Position numbers and translations under genes: made by a program
In this document: one piece after another, positions 24,115-36,351 of the stretch
Position numbering within the stretch: the first letter of the stretch is position 1
How the letters are laid out: each line of letters opens with the position of its first letter
Origin: Lepraria neglecta
Lineage: Eukaryota; Ascomycota; Lecanoromycetes; Lecanorales; Stereocaulaceae
NCBI GenBank assembly: GCA_033220425.1
Contig: CM065646.1
Location: 3,417,501 to 3,481,500 of the forward strand
Direction of reading: 5' to 3'
Length of the DNA stretch: 64,000 bases
Notes under the pieces: generated by a model
The model's database searches: none
Seen by the model: the letters and a program-made list of their open reading frames with translations, nothing else
What the model was told of the DNA's origin: nothing

Positions 24115-25567
24115 CCGGTCATCCACGGGTTCCAGCATCCGGCTTATTGAAAAATTGACTAGTTACCTATCGGCTCCACTTCGAAAAGTTGACGACGTGA
24201 ATATACTATTTTGAAATGGTCAACGCAATCCGCCGTACGAGCCTGTTATTGCGCCCTTTCCGATCCTCCAGTGCTTAGTGCTGGAGAGTCGTCAGGAGGT
24301 TCTGACGGATAATTACTCGTGTCCCCAGTTGCAAAAGTATCTCGGACTCTCTTTCCGGGCCTTCGGTGTTATTATTATAAGGCGGAGGTCTACCCCTTAC
24401 TAGTATTTGCCCTTCTAACTTAAGGGGCTTCGCTTCGGTTTCGCTATTATTTGGTTCTCGATTATAGGATTGGGTAATTTGACGATTGACATAGGGTGAT
24501 GTCGGTAGGGCACCACCACGAAGCCACGTATCCGGACTGATTGTAGAATGCGACTCGTTATAGTCATTATCCCGAGTATTGGGTCCAATTATTGCCTGGG
24601 CGGAGTCTTTTTCATTGGAAGCCGTGTTATACGGCCTCGATAAGTGATAAGCTGTAGCCTTATTCTCGGTAGCCAGGTACTTCCTAATATGTCTCGATAG
24701 TCAGTGCACCGTTCTTAACGTATGGAAGGCTAGCGGCGGAAGACCCTGATGGCTCCGCAGCGCCGAAATAGGGCAGCCGGTGATTACCTACGCTCTTTAT
24801 ATAAATCGCGTTCTTGCCTCACCCTCGCTCTCGCCGCTATCGCCTGTGACCTCGGGAGAACCTGGATATACATGTATTGCATGCTCCTAGAGCTCTAGTG
24901 ATACTTTAAATAATCTATAGTAAATTGGATATAGGTAGCCTCCCAGAGATCCTCCTGAACTCGACCGAAGAGCTTTTGAGTCTCTAGCGGCCAGGTCAAC
25001 GTTCGTAGACTTGTCCTTTATACCGGTGAGGGTCTTCGGTAGGGTTGAAAAAGGGTCTTGCAAGTATATATGGACTGGGTAATGTAAGTATCATGGTGAA
25101 TAGTGATTAATTGTAATGTGGTCGATAAACCGGCCTCGCGCAAATGGATGGCTCAACACGTTCGTCCCACCTGAAAGCGCTTTGTTCCGCTAGCAAGCTG
25201 AATGGGTTTAACAGCAACGTCATTCGCAACCGTCGATTGTACAAGTATAATTTATCCGTAAAAGTTGGTTTCGGCTGCGCACTGAATATAACGCTCGGCT
25301 TAATACTTCACAAAGATGAAAGTTCCATCAAAAGCAGGCAAAAGAGCTCGATGCACCCTAGAACTAGAAGAGCCGCGCGCTTCAGGCATTTAACCTTGGC
25401 AATTGATTGTCTCCCTAGTTGGGATCCCTTAAAATACCGGGCCAAGACTACGCACGGCTCGAGGAGCTATAGCTCTCTAAGCGGCGTCGGCGTACATTTT
25501 GAGCATACTATTAATGGCAATGGCAATTTCGTCCGAGCATGGGACGTTCGGTCTAACCCTGTCAATC
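24106..25567 (-). repeat. right arm of large inverted repeat
   Basis: Reverse-complement partner of 18925-22692, shorter because 1908 bp are missing. The junction at about 24326 joins sequences that in the left arm each carry the microhomology CACG (20571-20574 and 22479-22482). The 450-bp insert of the left arm is also absent. Confidence 0.8.
24240..25035 (-). pseudogene. internally deleted EST1-like copy
   Basis: Minus-strand counterpart of the left-arm EST1-like gene. The position of its ATG reads ATA (complement of about 25019-25021; left arm ATGAACGAC, right arm ATAAAGGAC). The Est1 domain region is deleted, so only the N-terminal segment and the last few dozen codons remain. It cannot be functional. 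The plus-strand open frame 25144-25617 lies over the matching upstream region and is probably spurious. Confidence 0.55.
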
Positions 25568-25574
25568 CGTCGTA

Positions 25575-25802
25575 TTGCTCGCTGGTATACGAGAATGTAT
25601 ATTCCTCGTCCCTCTAAATGCGCTCCGCTACCATCTTGGCGCAGCTTATAAGTATCTTCGTGGCTGGGAAATCTCAAGGAATAGGAGAGGGATGTCGATA
25701 GAGACCGACGATCGAGCTATGAGGTCGATAGACGCAAGGCAAATCCACCGACTAGAGGAGAAGCACGGTGCGGATTGTTTGGACGCTAGGTTGGATTCCT
25801 GA
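25575..25802 (+). CDS. short hypothetical frame beyond right arm
   Basis: 75-residue frame with hydrophilic C-terminal half (EISRNRRGMSIETDDRAM, RLEEKHGADCLDARLDS). It has no recognised domain and overlaps an opposite open frame (25646-25858). It could be the C-terminal exon of an unknown gene or chance. Confidence 0.15.
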   Translation: MLAGIRECIFLVPLNALRYHLGAAYKYLRGWEISRNRRGMSIETDDRAMRSIDARQIHRLEEKHGADCLDARLDS

Positions 25803-25828
25803 TGGACCAGCTTCAATAACAGGTGTCT

Positions 25829-25846
25829 AAACGAGTGCACTCGTTT
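25829..25846. repeat. 18-bp perfect palindrome
   Basis: AAACGAGTGCACTCGTTT, just outside the right arm of the inverted repeat. Possible dimeric protein-binding site or chance. Confidence 0.6.
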
Positions 25847-25869
25847 CGGTAATGACATGTTTATGATTG

Positions 25870-27550
25870 GCTCCCAGCCCTACTACAGATTGAAGTAGCG
25901 GATTACCTCAACTAATAGAGAGTGGGCTAGTTCACTTTCTAGCCTAGATATCACTCTGGAGCGAAGGTTAGGTTTCGCTTACCTACTTTCTTCGAGCTTA
26001 TAGTTAGACGAAGCTATAGATAAAGAAGCTGAGAGGTAAGGATACCTACTCTACTACACTATACTTCGTTTGAAAAGGCTACTTACATTAAGAAGATTGA
26101 GCCTTGTAATCTCTATAGACTTAGTATATGAAGAAACTGGTTATGTAGTCTACAGCTTCCTATTAAGCGGACTCGGAGATTAAATATTCGCATATTCTTA
26201 TACCCAATGAACGTCTACCTTATCTACATCTTTATAGAATAGTCTCTACTATCTTGCGTCCGTTCCGGAGTTTAAGAGCTGCCTACTCTTTATTGTACAA
26301 TAAGGTAGAGAGGAGCTTAGAATAATATATCAAGACTTCTAATTATATAAGGCCCTACAACGTGCGAGTTAAAGGTAGACTCTCGCTAATACTGATACCC
26401 AGAATCTCCCTAGTACCTTATTTTGAGTTGTATAGGCGTGGTTAGCATTTAAGTCTTAAAGATCCTAATCGATAAAGGAGGACGAATTATCGACTAAGAG
26501 GGATAAGCTAACGGTATCCGGTAGGATAGGCAAGTATAGGTTTCTCTGTCCTCTTTTTGTCGCTTACTCTAAGACTTAAAACATTCTTCGCAGAAAAGGT
26601 GGCTATAAAATATAATATTATTACAGATCTTCTCTAAGTAGATAGCGTATTTGTATCCCTCTCGTTTTTAAAGTGAAGCTATAGTAACCCTAATTCCGTT
26701 TAATTCAGCCTGCAGATAAGACTACTACCTTAGGAGCTCCTTATAAGATACTTGTCCTAAGTCCTTATTCTACCTTTTGCGTGCCTTTACCTTTACCGGG
26801 ACTCCCTGAAGTAGACCCTTCTACTACTATAATTATTGGTATATACGAGAGTTCCTCTATAATACGTTGTCTAGCTTCTAGCGGAGATCCTTCTTCGTCT
26901 ATATCGCGTAGTTATAAGCGTTCTTAAAGTAATAACTGCGAGCTAGAAGTTCTCTTATCTTGTCCTGCGCGAAGGACCCTACTAAAAGGCTCTAGTAGTT
27001 ATTATCGTTATCCTCTACTAAGATAGGATAACCTGAATAATAGTCAGCTCTACTCGGCTGCTATATGTTTTCGCTAGTACCTACGCTTCTAGCCTCCGCT
27101 GGGCCTACTACTACAATATTATTATCTCTTAAAGTAATACTAGACGAGTGCTCGACAGGCTTGGGGATATTGGCTAATATATTTAGCGAAGCACTTGACT
27201 TAGCGCTAGTACTGCTACTTAGGTAAAAAGTAGAGGAATAGGCGTAGCGACAGGGAAGAAGCAGGAAAGGCTAGGGATATACGGGCTTTAAGTAGACCCT
27301 CCCTGATACTGACAGCCGAAATTTATCCATTACCTTATTTTTAGTCGTAACGTATTAACTGCTTTGGCTCTAGCGTCGAAGATACACTTTTCGGCTTAGG
27401 GCTTCGTAGGATCCACGGGGACTTCAAAACGTTTGGAAACCGTAAGTAGGATATAGTATTAGGTACCAACCTAGGCTCTACCTGGGGTTACAAGGACCTT
27501 ATCTCGCTTCGAGATAGGTATTAATATAATATCACTATAGCCTCATACTA
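25870..27550. other. strongly RIP-like stretch without followable gene
   Basis: Dense TpA content. I could not follow a frame for more than about 40 codons on either strand. Gene remnants may be present but are beyond reading by eye. Confidence 0.35.
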
Positions 27551-27556
27551 GACTGC

Positions 27557-28080
27557 GTGAGGAAAATAGAAAAGGTGATCGCGGAGCTAAAGCGAATACT
27601 AAACTGGGACTCTATCTACAAGGGTGGCATTCGTAGTCCTAGCAACAATGCAGCACGCAAAATGTGTTATATAATCTCCCTTTTATCGGGTATACGCTGG
27701 CTTTATTCTAATCTACTAGTAACCTTAGAGGGGAATGGTAAAGTGGCTATAATATTATTGGCGTATACTTTCATTTAGGGGATGCTAATATTATTTGGCC
27801 ACCTCGTAAGGGAAGAGGCGTACTCTACGTGCGAGTATATTAAAATTTTAATATCAAATAACTATAGAGAGCCTGTGCAAGATGATATAGTGCTCTTTCC
27901 TTTGGTGCTTCTATATACTACTGTTAAAATATATTAGCTTATCTAAAGCTTCCTTAGACGCCTACCCGAGCTCGAAACCTTTACTTATAAGGTAAAACAT
28001 TCTACTGTAATAGGTTCTGGGTATATTAATATAAAGTTAATATTAGATTCATTTCATAATAGCGGTAAGATTTGATCTCC
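27557..28080 (+). pseudogene. unrecognised degraded frame
   Basis: The open part (27557-27778) reads ELKRILNWDSIYKGGIRSPS, MCYIISLLSGIRWLYSNLLV and KVAIILLAYTFI, then a TAG. Reading continues (EEAYSTCEYIKILISNNYRE, RLPELETFTYKVKHSTVIGS) to about 28080 with more RIP-type stops. It looks like the conserved C-terminal part of a fungal protein I cannot name. The upstream portion is lost in 26-27.5 kb. Confidence 0.35.
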
Positions 28081-28389
28081 TTGGGCTAAGGTATAGTATT
28101 ATTCTCCTATACTATGATTTTTATTTAGGTAGAGAGAATATTAATAGAGGATTTCAAATATATATAAGAAGTAATATTCTAAAAAGGCTCTGATAATTGC
28201 CTTTACTTTATTAACTAGATACTCTTAGGGTTTTATAAAGTAAAGTAAGGCTTAGAGTATATACTCTAATAACGCCTATCCGGCTTATACGATCTTCCTA
28301 GATGTAATATCCTAATCTAATACTCCTATAAGGCATGCATATATCACGCTATAGACCCTAAATATAGTTATTCAAGTTATTTAAATTAT

Positions 28390-30660
28390 ATTAAGGGTTC
28401 AAAGTGCGTAACGCCGGTGGGTAAGGTATTACTAGGCCGATTATTATGGATGAAGCCGCTTTCGGAGTTTGAGGAGCCTATACGGAGATTTGATAGTCCC
28501 GATTAGAGGGAGAGAATGTCGGACTTGTCGGAGTGGTAGCGGCGGTAGAAGGTGGGTTAATAAGGTATACCGTCTCTAATAAGTCCGGTTTTAGAACCTG
28601 AGGAACTATATCTCTCTATTATAGGGCGCTAGATTGGTAAAAGAGATCTGAAGACTAGGTAGCGGCCGTCGAAGGATAGAGACGGATAACCGGAGCTAGC
28701 TACGCTGATACTAGGGGAGGCTAGTTCGTGGCTAGTATCTAGGTTGGGGAGTTCTGAGTTCGAGTATATTGATTCGGGGGTTGAGAGTTCGGAGCGTAGC
28801 TTTTCGGTACTTGGGGATAGTGCTTCTAATCTTAAGAATAGTTCTGGGCTTAAGAAATCTAATCTAGTCGCAGGAGAGCCGGGGAGTTCAATAATATAGC
28901 TATATAGTCGGATAGCGTTAGGACCGAAGGATTCTATGCCTTCTATTTCGGACCGGGGTATTATAGGATTCTTAGTAGGTGCTACTGTGACAGTAGTGGA
29001 CCTTTTGAATCCAACCTCTAGGTCTTCTGAAAAGTCATGCTTCTATATATCTAATATACCGGGTGCGAATTTAGACTCGTCACCGGGAAGCCCGGCTTTT
29101 CGATTATACTTCTTACGATATATTCTATAGACGAAGTATATGCTAATAAGCGAAGTAATAAGGACGACGGCGATAGCGATTCCGGCTATAACGCCTGTGC
29201 CGTTGCCGTGAAAGCTATTACCGGTCGATTTGGCTATTAATAAACCGGTTAAGGTTGGATTCGAAGGTGCTGTACTAGTAGTATCGGTAGATGAGATCGG
29301 AACGATATAAGTTGGCGTGCTTTGGTCGAACGTGGCTTGCGAAATTAAGAAATTAGAGTACTTGTAGTCGACGATTAGGAAGCTATAGAACGTGAATAAG
29401 TTATAGGCGAATCTATATTCGCTATATTGCTTACGATTCCTGGAAGAAGGTTCGTCCTAGCGTATATAAGTTTTTATTAGATACGCGCTGTAAGGGGAAG
29501 TATCTTGACTATTTCTTGACTAAAGGATAATTGGCCTCGAGATTAAAGCTAGCGTAAGGTAGAGTAATATTAACTAATAGTCTATTAAGACTATTGGCTA
29601 ACTGAAATATTATACTTGGATTTTCTTAGACCAAAGTATTATATAGAGTATCGTTAACGAGGTATAGGTTATTAAGAGAGTCCTAGGAAATACTAAAGGC
29701 GTTCTTAAAAAGCTGGTATACTTCTTGGGGAAGCTATAAGTACGGTACGGTCGAATCTATAACTACTATAATACCTTAAGGTAGTAACGGCGTCTGAATC
29801 TTCGCAGTAGAGTATATAATCGACGGTATTGCTATAACGAGCTGCCTTACTACTGTTAGTACGAAACTAAAAGAGATATCGTTCGGCGTGAATCTTGATG
29901 TATTATAGCTACCTAAAGTCAAGCTTGTACTAATACCGCCGTTTGGCTCTGAGAGGGGTAAGCGGGATTCTATATCGTGAATGACTTTGCTTACAATAAG
30001 ACGCTCCAGCTATATAGCTATATAATAGACTTAGTATCAGGTTCTTATTCTTAAGTAAGGTTAGGAGACTTGGCGACGAGTCGCTACTATCTATAAAATT
30101 GATAGGTTGATTTAAGAGACCTAGACTGCTAATATAGAAAGCCTCTGTGCTAATACCAGTAATTACTTGATAGTTCACTAAGATATTGGCGGCTCCAGGC
30201 TTTCCTAGTAGTCCGACCGTATCGTAGCTATATAAGCCATTCACAGTATTACTAGTGTAGCCTAGGTTGCCCTCCGCGCCAAGTTAGAATATATCCTTAA
30301 TATTCCAAGTAGAAGACTTAGTGTCATTATACTCTCTACCCCGAGCTTGCGTATAATTCGTAGTATTATTGGGGCCGCAGCCTTCAGGCGCAACTACCTA
30401 GGTAGATGCTACCTCGGTAGACACAAAGACTTGTAGCTACTAAGGTAGGTTTCCGGCAGTGATCGAGAAGGTTGACCAAGTACTATCGACTCTAAGGCTT
30501 CGAAACCGCAGTTAATTAGTAGCTAATAATGTCGATTTCTTGATAATATAGGAAATAAGAAATTGTATATAAGTCTCCGCTTAGATTAACCATAATCGGC
30601 GCTACTTTAATCAGTATTATCGATTACTCTTTTCGGAAATAAGACGATATAGTAAACGGA
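28390..30660 (-). pseudogene. inactive pepsin-like (A1) membrane protein, RIP-degraded
   Basis: Read on the minus strand. Near 30450 STFSI...VFVSTE occupies the position where pepsins have the first DTG, so the catalytic Asp is absent. Then come VVAPEGCGPN, YSYDTVGLLG, NYQVITGIST, LGLLNQPINF and SPSLLTLLKNKNLI (29930-30320), typical of A1-like fungal surface proteins. A transmembrane helix GVIAGIAIAVVLITSLIS lies near 29160-29220, followed by basic YRIYRKKYNRKAG and a long Ser/Thr/Pro-rich cytoplasmic tail to about 28400. Gln/Trp positions carry stops. The active-site loss matches a known family of pseudo-peptidases rather than RIP damage, because the motif is SxE-like. Ends are approximate. 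Confidence 0.55.
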
Positions 30661-31022
30661 AGGTTATAGATAAGGAAGAAAGAGTACGAAAAACTATAAT
30701 AATAGGAGTTGCGTCACTTTACAGTAGTACTAATACTAGTAGGTAGACGAAGGTAAGAATCGCTGACACCACATTAGCAGAGTATATCAATAGATTTCTA
30801 GAGTAGTGGGAAGATACGGAAAAGCCTATCGCGTTACTAGCAGGAATAGAATTCGAATAGTCTAGGTCTTTAGTATACGCAGACGATCGGAAGAACGTCG
30901 GATGCGGACACTATATAGTTTATGGCTGGCCTCGTGCAAGTAACGAGTGTATTACGCTTTCTTACCCTACCTTCGCAACGCTTATACTACAAAGACTTTT
31001 TCCTGTAATTAGGTAGAGGCGC

Positions 31023-32830
31023 GCACGGTTGCTAAATGCCAAGTATTCGTATAGGTCCTGAAATAGGCGCGATATTCCAAGCGCTAGATATAAAGTATAC
31101 TAGGATTGAAAAGACCCCCGCTTTCTTAGCTTCCAATCCTTTGACTGTACCTCCTCCTAGAGACCCTGTAAGAAAATAATAGTATGAACGAACGGCCAAT
31201 AATAACGGATTATTACCGAGGTATAGGGCGAGCTGCAGCTTCTTAAGCCGAGAGTTAACTGATTTCACCGCCAGTAAGAGATCTAACTAATATCTTCCCT
31301 CTACTAGACGCCTGAGCCCTACTATATACCGTAAGCTCCGAAGAAGGAAGGCCGATAGGTATAATGGTCAAAGGTCCAGTAAGCGGGCCGATAGCGGAAT
31401 ACTATATAGCCAGGATATCTCGTAAAGGCTGGATCGAGGCTTCTAAAGCGCTTAATTCACCGGCGAACCCTGTAAAGAATAGGCGCTATTGAATCATCCT
31501 TATACAAGCCTCCGAGCGGGTAGTCTTAAGTACCTGATATTCCGAAGATCGTCCCCCTTCTAGCCAGCTAATATGAGAGCTCCTCCCGGGCAAGCTATCT
31601 AGCTCGTCGTTCCTGCGCTTAGCTTCCTAATCCTCACTTATTTCTAGGGTTATCATACAAGGACGATAGCTTCGTTTTTATAGCCTCTCTTACTCGCTCT
31701 AAGCGCTATACTTAGGCTAGCCTACAGCGTTCCGTAAGGTAGGATTACTCCGATATAGACCTTCTCGCTGGAAGACAGAGCTAATAATTAACGCAGAGTA
31801 GCTTGTAATAGTCACGTAATCAGCCCAATTCCTACAGTCCGGACCTGCGCCAGATTTGGCGAGAACAGCCAGTGCCGCTAGACCATCCTGTAGTGGTTAC
31901 TACATTGTCGCCGATGTCGCCGGACTAGTATAGTACTCAGAAATATTCGTATATACAGCTGCAACGGTAATAGTTTCAGTGGGTATTAGGAATGGTACTA
32001 GCGCTACGAGAACCGTAATTACTTAGAACAAAGGGGAATTTATATATAACCTAGCTTCTACCGCAGCTGGTGGCGCTTTAGTATAAGTAAACTATTCGCC
32101 CTCCTTCACTTTGGGAGGAGCTGTATTATATATTGGACAAAGCCCTAGTATTTCAGTAATACGCTGACCAAGAGTAGAACCTTACCTATAGTATATAACG
32201 TTTTTACTAGTACGACTATTGTATTAGCCTCCGGGCAGGGTTTTAGAATTAAATCTGACGCGATTATAGTATACTCTATTATATCCGCGTTTGAGTCTAT
32301 TAGAGTATATATCACAATATCCGGCGCGCCTACCACGTTATCCTCCGTATATACGGAAATCTTATAGTCCGCGAATGGTTAGATTATATTGGACGCCGAT
32401 GGATAGAAGTCGTTTATCGATTTCCTCGGGTTTTCTATATATTCTAGTAGTGGAGAGAACGTCGTCCCGACTGTATTGATTCAGGTAACCAATATAATAG
32501 CCACAATGACGAGCATATTTTTGAACGTGCCTCTAGCTACTATATCGGCTACTCTGACTATAGCTTCCGTAAGTCCTTATAGTTCATATATAATTGGGTT
32601 CTGTATCGCTGCGCAGAGCTGCTTATAACTAACTTAAGAATCTTAGTATTCTATACCAAGTGTAACTACGGCGGAGTCTACTATAAGGATACTGTCGACC
32701 ACCGTCTTTCCTTCAGCCGCCGCTCCTAAGATCGTTATTAGCAATAAGACTGTTACACCTAGTCTAAACCTAATCGCCCTTTCAATATTTAGTGGTGAAG
32801 TGACTACTGGTACTACTACTATAATGGGAA
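31023..32830 (-). pseudogene. secreted/membrane hypothetical protein, RIP-degraded
   Basis: Minus strand. A hydrophobic N-terminal segment (LGVTVLLLITILGAAAEGKT, about 32720-32790) looks like a signal peptide, followed by a second hydrophobic segment MLVIVAIILVTWI-like near 32480-32520. Readable blocks are YIENPRKSINDFYPSAS, NVVGAPDIVIYTLIDSNAD, IASDLILKPCPEANTIVVLV (32145-32336) and a C-terminal piece 31032-31268 (SRLKKLQLALYLGNNPLLLA, GLEAKKAGVFSILVYFISSA). Stops sit mainly at Gln/Trp positions, and a frame change lies near 32000. No family recognised. Confidence 0.35.
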
Positions 32831-33735
32831 TAACTTCTAGTAGCCCTTAGTTTATAACTGGGACTGGAGGAAACTTCTCTATACCGATGACTTTTTTTGG
32901 GAAAGCCACCCTAAACAAATCCGACATCTGGCTAACGAATATATAGGGAGCTGGTATAATGGGTCTAGGAATTATTATGTATTACTTATAAGGTATAGGA
33001 TATATGGGAAAGGATATGAAACCGCGAGTAATTATTGATATATAATTAAGATAATATATGTATTAAATATAATCAACCTTCAGATACTACTCGTTATTTC
33101 TCACAACAGATGAGCTAAAAAGATACATTTATCAGTGACGGCTCTCGTAAAATTGCAATTTCATAGACTATAGATCTTAAGAATTCAGTGCTCCTCTTCT
33201 CGGCTAACTAGGACGAGGAAGAGGTGGCCCTCCGATACCGCTATATTCACGTATACTACTATAATTATCTTTAATCACGCTATAACTGCAAGGCCTAGAT
33301 AGAGCCTTGAGGATATTTGAAGTTATTTAGATTTCTACGGCACTGCTAACACAAACGAATGGAGATGTATAATATATAGTTAATACTTGGGATTAGGATG
33401 TGCATTATCTAGATTAAGGACCTACGGAGAGTCTAATATTAGAGGGCGTATTCTAGCACCTGTATTATTAAAGCTACTGTTTCTATCTTGGGGGTAAGTT
33501 AGGATGCAGAGCGTTAAGCGTTTTTAGTACCGCTTAAGGGTCTTAGTTTCCGCCTCTGCGCTATATATAAGTGTAGGGTTTTAATAGGTAAACTCTGATT
33601 CAGCGCAAGGAGCCACAACCGCGCTGATTTTATTGGACCAGCTAAACTCAAAGAAGTACTTACGCAGATTATTCTTCACACTAAAATTTGCAAGATGTAG
33701 GATCGCAACTTTACCGAGACTTTTTTAATTTTCCA
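32831..33735. other. intergenic stretch
   Basis: RIP-like sequence with no followable frame on either strand. Confidence 0.3.
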
Positions 33736-33739
33736 ATTA

Positions 33740-36050
33740 CTGACAAATACTATATCAAAGCGAAAACATCGCTAATGGATTAGGGGTCAAGTCAAGCCTG
33801 GTGACGGAAGCTCAGGAGGAGCTACTAGTAGCTAACCCCGCCACCGCAGAGCAGATATAATCTAAGGGCCCTATCGCCTTCGTTAAATATACGGATAAGA
33901 TGTAAAGGGTCTCAGACGCCTTTCTTGTAAGAATTCGACTTCTACGCTAGGCTTAATACTGATTAAAATATGTATAGAGTAGTGAAAATAAATAACTGGT
34001 ACGCCTCCTGCGAATATATCCGATAGAGATTCGAAGTCGTTTTTAAGGCTCGAAGCCTGGTATCTGTAATGCCTCTCGCCCTTTCGAAATAACTGAAGCA
34101 GTAATAAACGCCGATATAGTATATACGATTATAGTACTGGGGGATCTCTCCTGGACTGAAGGGCTTCCTATATTTGGCCTAGGAAAGGAGAGTACTGCCT
34201 TGGAGAGCGGCTACGTGGTCTACTTTCTAGGCGATCTATGCCGTATATACGATAGACGTGGTAGAGCGTTAGTAGTAATATAGTAGAGGAAGATCGGTAA
34301 AGGAAAGCTTGACGGAAAAGCGAATGGTACTGGGTAATTGGATTCCGCTGATAGCTTAGTCAATTGAATTATAGAGAGCTCTCGGGGTCGAGATCAGGGA
34401 TTTCCCTAAATAAAGGAAGATCTCGATCTGTAGGACAGTAATATCCTGGGGGTGTCAGGACCTTACGTGCTGTATATACGAGTCAGTCCGAGTGTTCCTA
34501 GATCGTAAGTGGGAACTTACGACATTCAGACTCGATCTTATTAAGATAGTCCTGTTCTTCTTCGTGATTATACCTAAGTACTTTATATATCTTTCGAAGG
34601 CTATAACCTATCAGAGAGACTATGTTATCTAGATTAGATATCGTATTACCTGAGACCAGTTATATTTTAGATGATGCCAGGAATAGAATAGGGTACCTAA
34701 TGTTCTACCTCCGCAAAGTTAACGAACTTGTCTTTTAAGCGCAGCCTGAGATACTCTGCGCTATTAGAGGCCTCCCTCTACTGCAGATATTGGGCAACGG
34801 AAGGCCCGGCTGGCAGAATTAGACTAGGTTTGGAGCAGATTGCGGAATGACTTATATAAGAGGAAGACCTCCGATGTGCGGTAACGCTAACCGTCTGTAA
34901 TAAGGCCTGCGATACACTCATTCACCTATTTTACACCCCTGCGCAGGCGATATAGATAAGCCGTACTTAATGGTTCATTCTTGGCGGGTCTCCGTACAGT
35001 CAAAGAGGCTTCTATTATCGCGTTGACTTCTTTAAGCTGTGCCCCTTTAGCTAGTATTACCTTATACTATAATACTGTAACAAGATCTATGAAGTAATTC
35101 ATTCGCTGGTACTAGACCTTATATACCTTTATTTACGAGGCTTTCGTAAAATAATCTTTGAGACGGGCTATTAAATTAGTGTCTGGGTGTAATGGGGCAG
35201 ACGACGTGGCGACTGGTCGGTCACAGTTCAGCAAATGTAGGATGGTATTATGGTTCTGTTCTAGGGATACAAGATCGAACTCCTGCCTCCACTTTTCCTA
35301 CTCGCCTATATAACTAATTCTATCTATAAATGAATCCAGCTCCTTCTTCTACCGAGGGGCATCGTCTGAGATAGCCTCCCTATTCGATTGTCTGCGCGAC
35401 ACGTGTATTGGCCGTGACACTGGTGGGACTCTGGCCGAAGACGTGTGAGTGCCCTGGCCTCGAGGAGTTGCATTGGTCCGTTTGACTCGTTTGGGATTCC
35501 GGGGGCCTATTAAGGTCGAGCTTAGATTTGGGGTGGTAGAGGGGATGGTAGGGAGTGTAGCGATTCTTTGTCGGAGAACTGGAGGGGATGATCGAGGCTG
35601 AGGGCGGGACGCAGGGTTCGGAGGAGCAAATGCAGTGCCGTTAGGTGGACACGCGATAGGCCGGAGGTGGCCAGGAGCTGGTGGGGATAATCGAAACTGA
35701 GGGCGGGACGTAGGGTTCGAAGAAGCGTCTGTATTGACGTTAGATGGATATATGACAGGCTAGAGCGGACCGATACCTTCCTCATCTGAGGCATCCTTAA
35801 CGGTAGCAGGACGTCCCGAGCTCGTAGCCAGATTCATACGCCTTGCAGTAATCGTCGAGTCGACTGCGGCACGCTCAGGAATCTCCGATGCTTAGCGGCG
35901 GGTAGGTAGGGAAGATAAGGCGTGTGGAGGACCTGGGGAGAGACTATATCGAGCGAGTATATAGTAAAGGGATTTCACCTTGGCTTCTAAGAAGGTTATA
36001 TATTGTTCACTGGTGCCTAAATAATCGTCGATAGGCTACCTGCGCTCCAT
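33740..36050 (-). pseudogene. coiled-coil hypothetical protein, RIP-degraded
   Basis: ATG complement at 36048-36050 starts MERR*PIDDYLGTSEQY, followed by TFLEAKVKSL (short amphipathic helix). A Pro/Ser/Arg-rich region (35522-35760) contains two tandem copies of a roughly 28-residue unit around PxSRPQxRxSPP. A mostly helical region follows (LDSFIDRIS, EFDLVSLEQNHNTILHLLN, AKGAQLKEVNAIIEASLTVRR, NKIESECRKFPLTI). The frame can be followed for about 770 codons, with stops almost only at Gln/Trp positions, so RIP rather than indels destroyed it. I do not recognise the family. Confidence 0.45.
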
Positions 36051-36243
36051 GATCTATGATGTGGAGTATTACGGGATGATCTCCATTTTCATAACGGATG
36101 AAAACTATAATGCCTGCAAAGTCAGCTAGCTGTTATTAGCTAGGAGGCGTTATTTTTAGTAAGCTTTCTCTATCAAATGCAGTTTTAATAGAGAAACTCT
36201 AAATTCTCTATTATATGCTTTTGTGATGGAAGAATTCCAATTC

Positions 36244-36351
36244 CGTTAGCATAAATCACCTCTCAGCCCTACTCAGCCCTACTGCCTGGTGCGCATAAAT
36301 AGCCAGCATCTCCCATAGAGAATCAACAAGGTCGTCTTCAATATGCTAAAG
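36244..36351 (+). repeat. 108-bp direct repeat, left copy
   Basis: Identical over 108 bp to 37607-37714 as far as I can read. It begins CGTTAGCAT and ends ATGCTAAAG, so TTAGCAT and ATGCTAA form short inverted ends. It contains the doubled word CAGCCCTACT. Confidence 0.85.

Noticed and set aside
25144-25617. 157-codon open frame in the right arm
   Set aside because: It lies antisense to the upstream region of the EST1-like copy and is broken in the left arm by the 450-bp insertion; no domain is seen.
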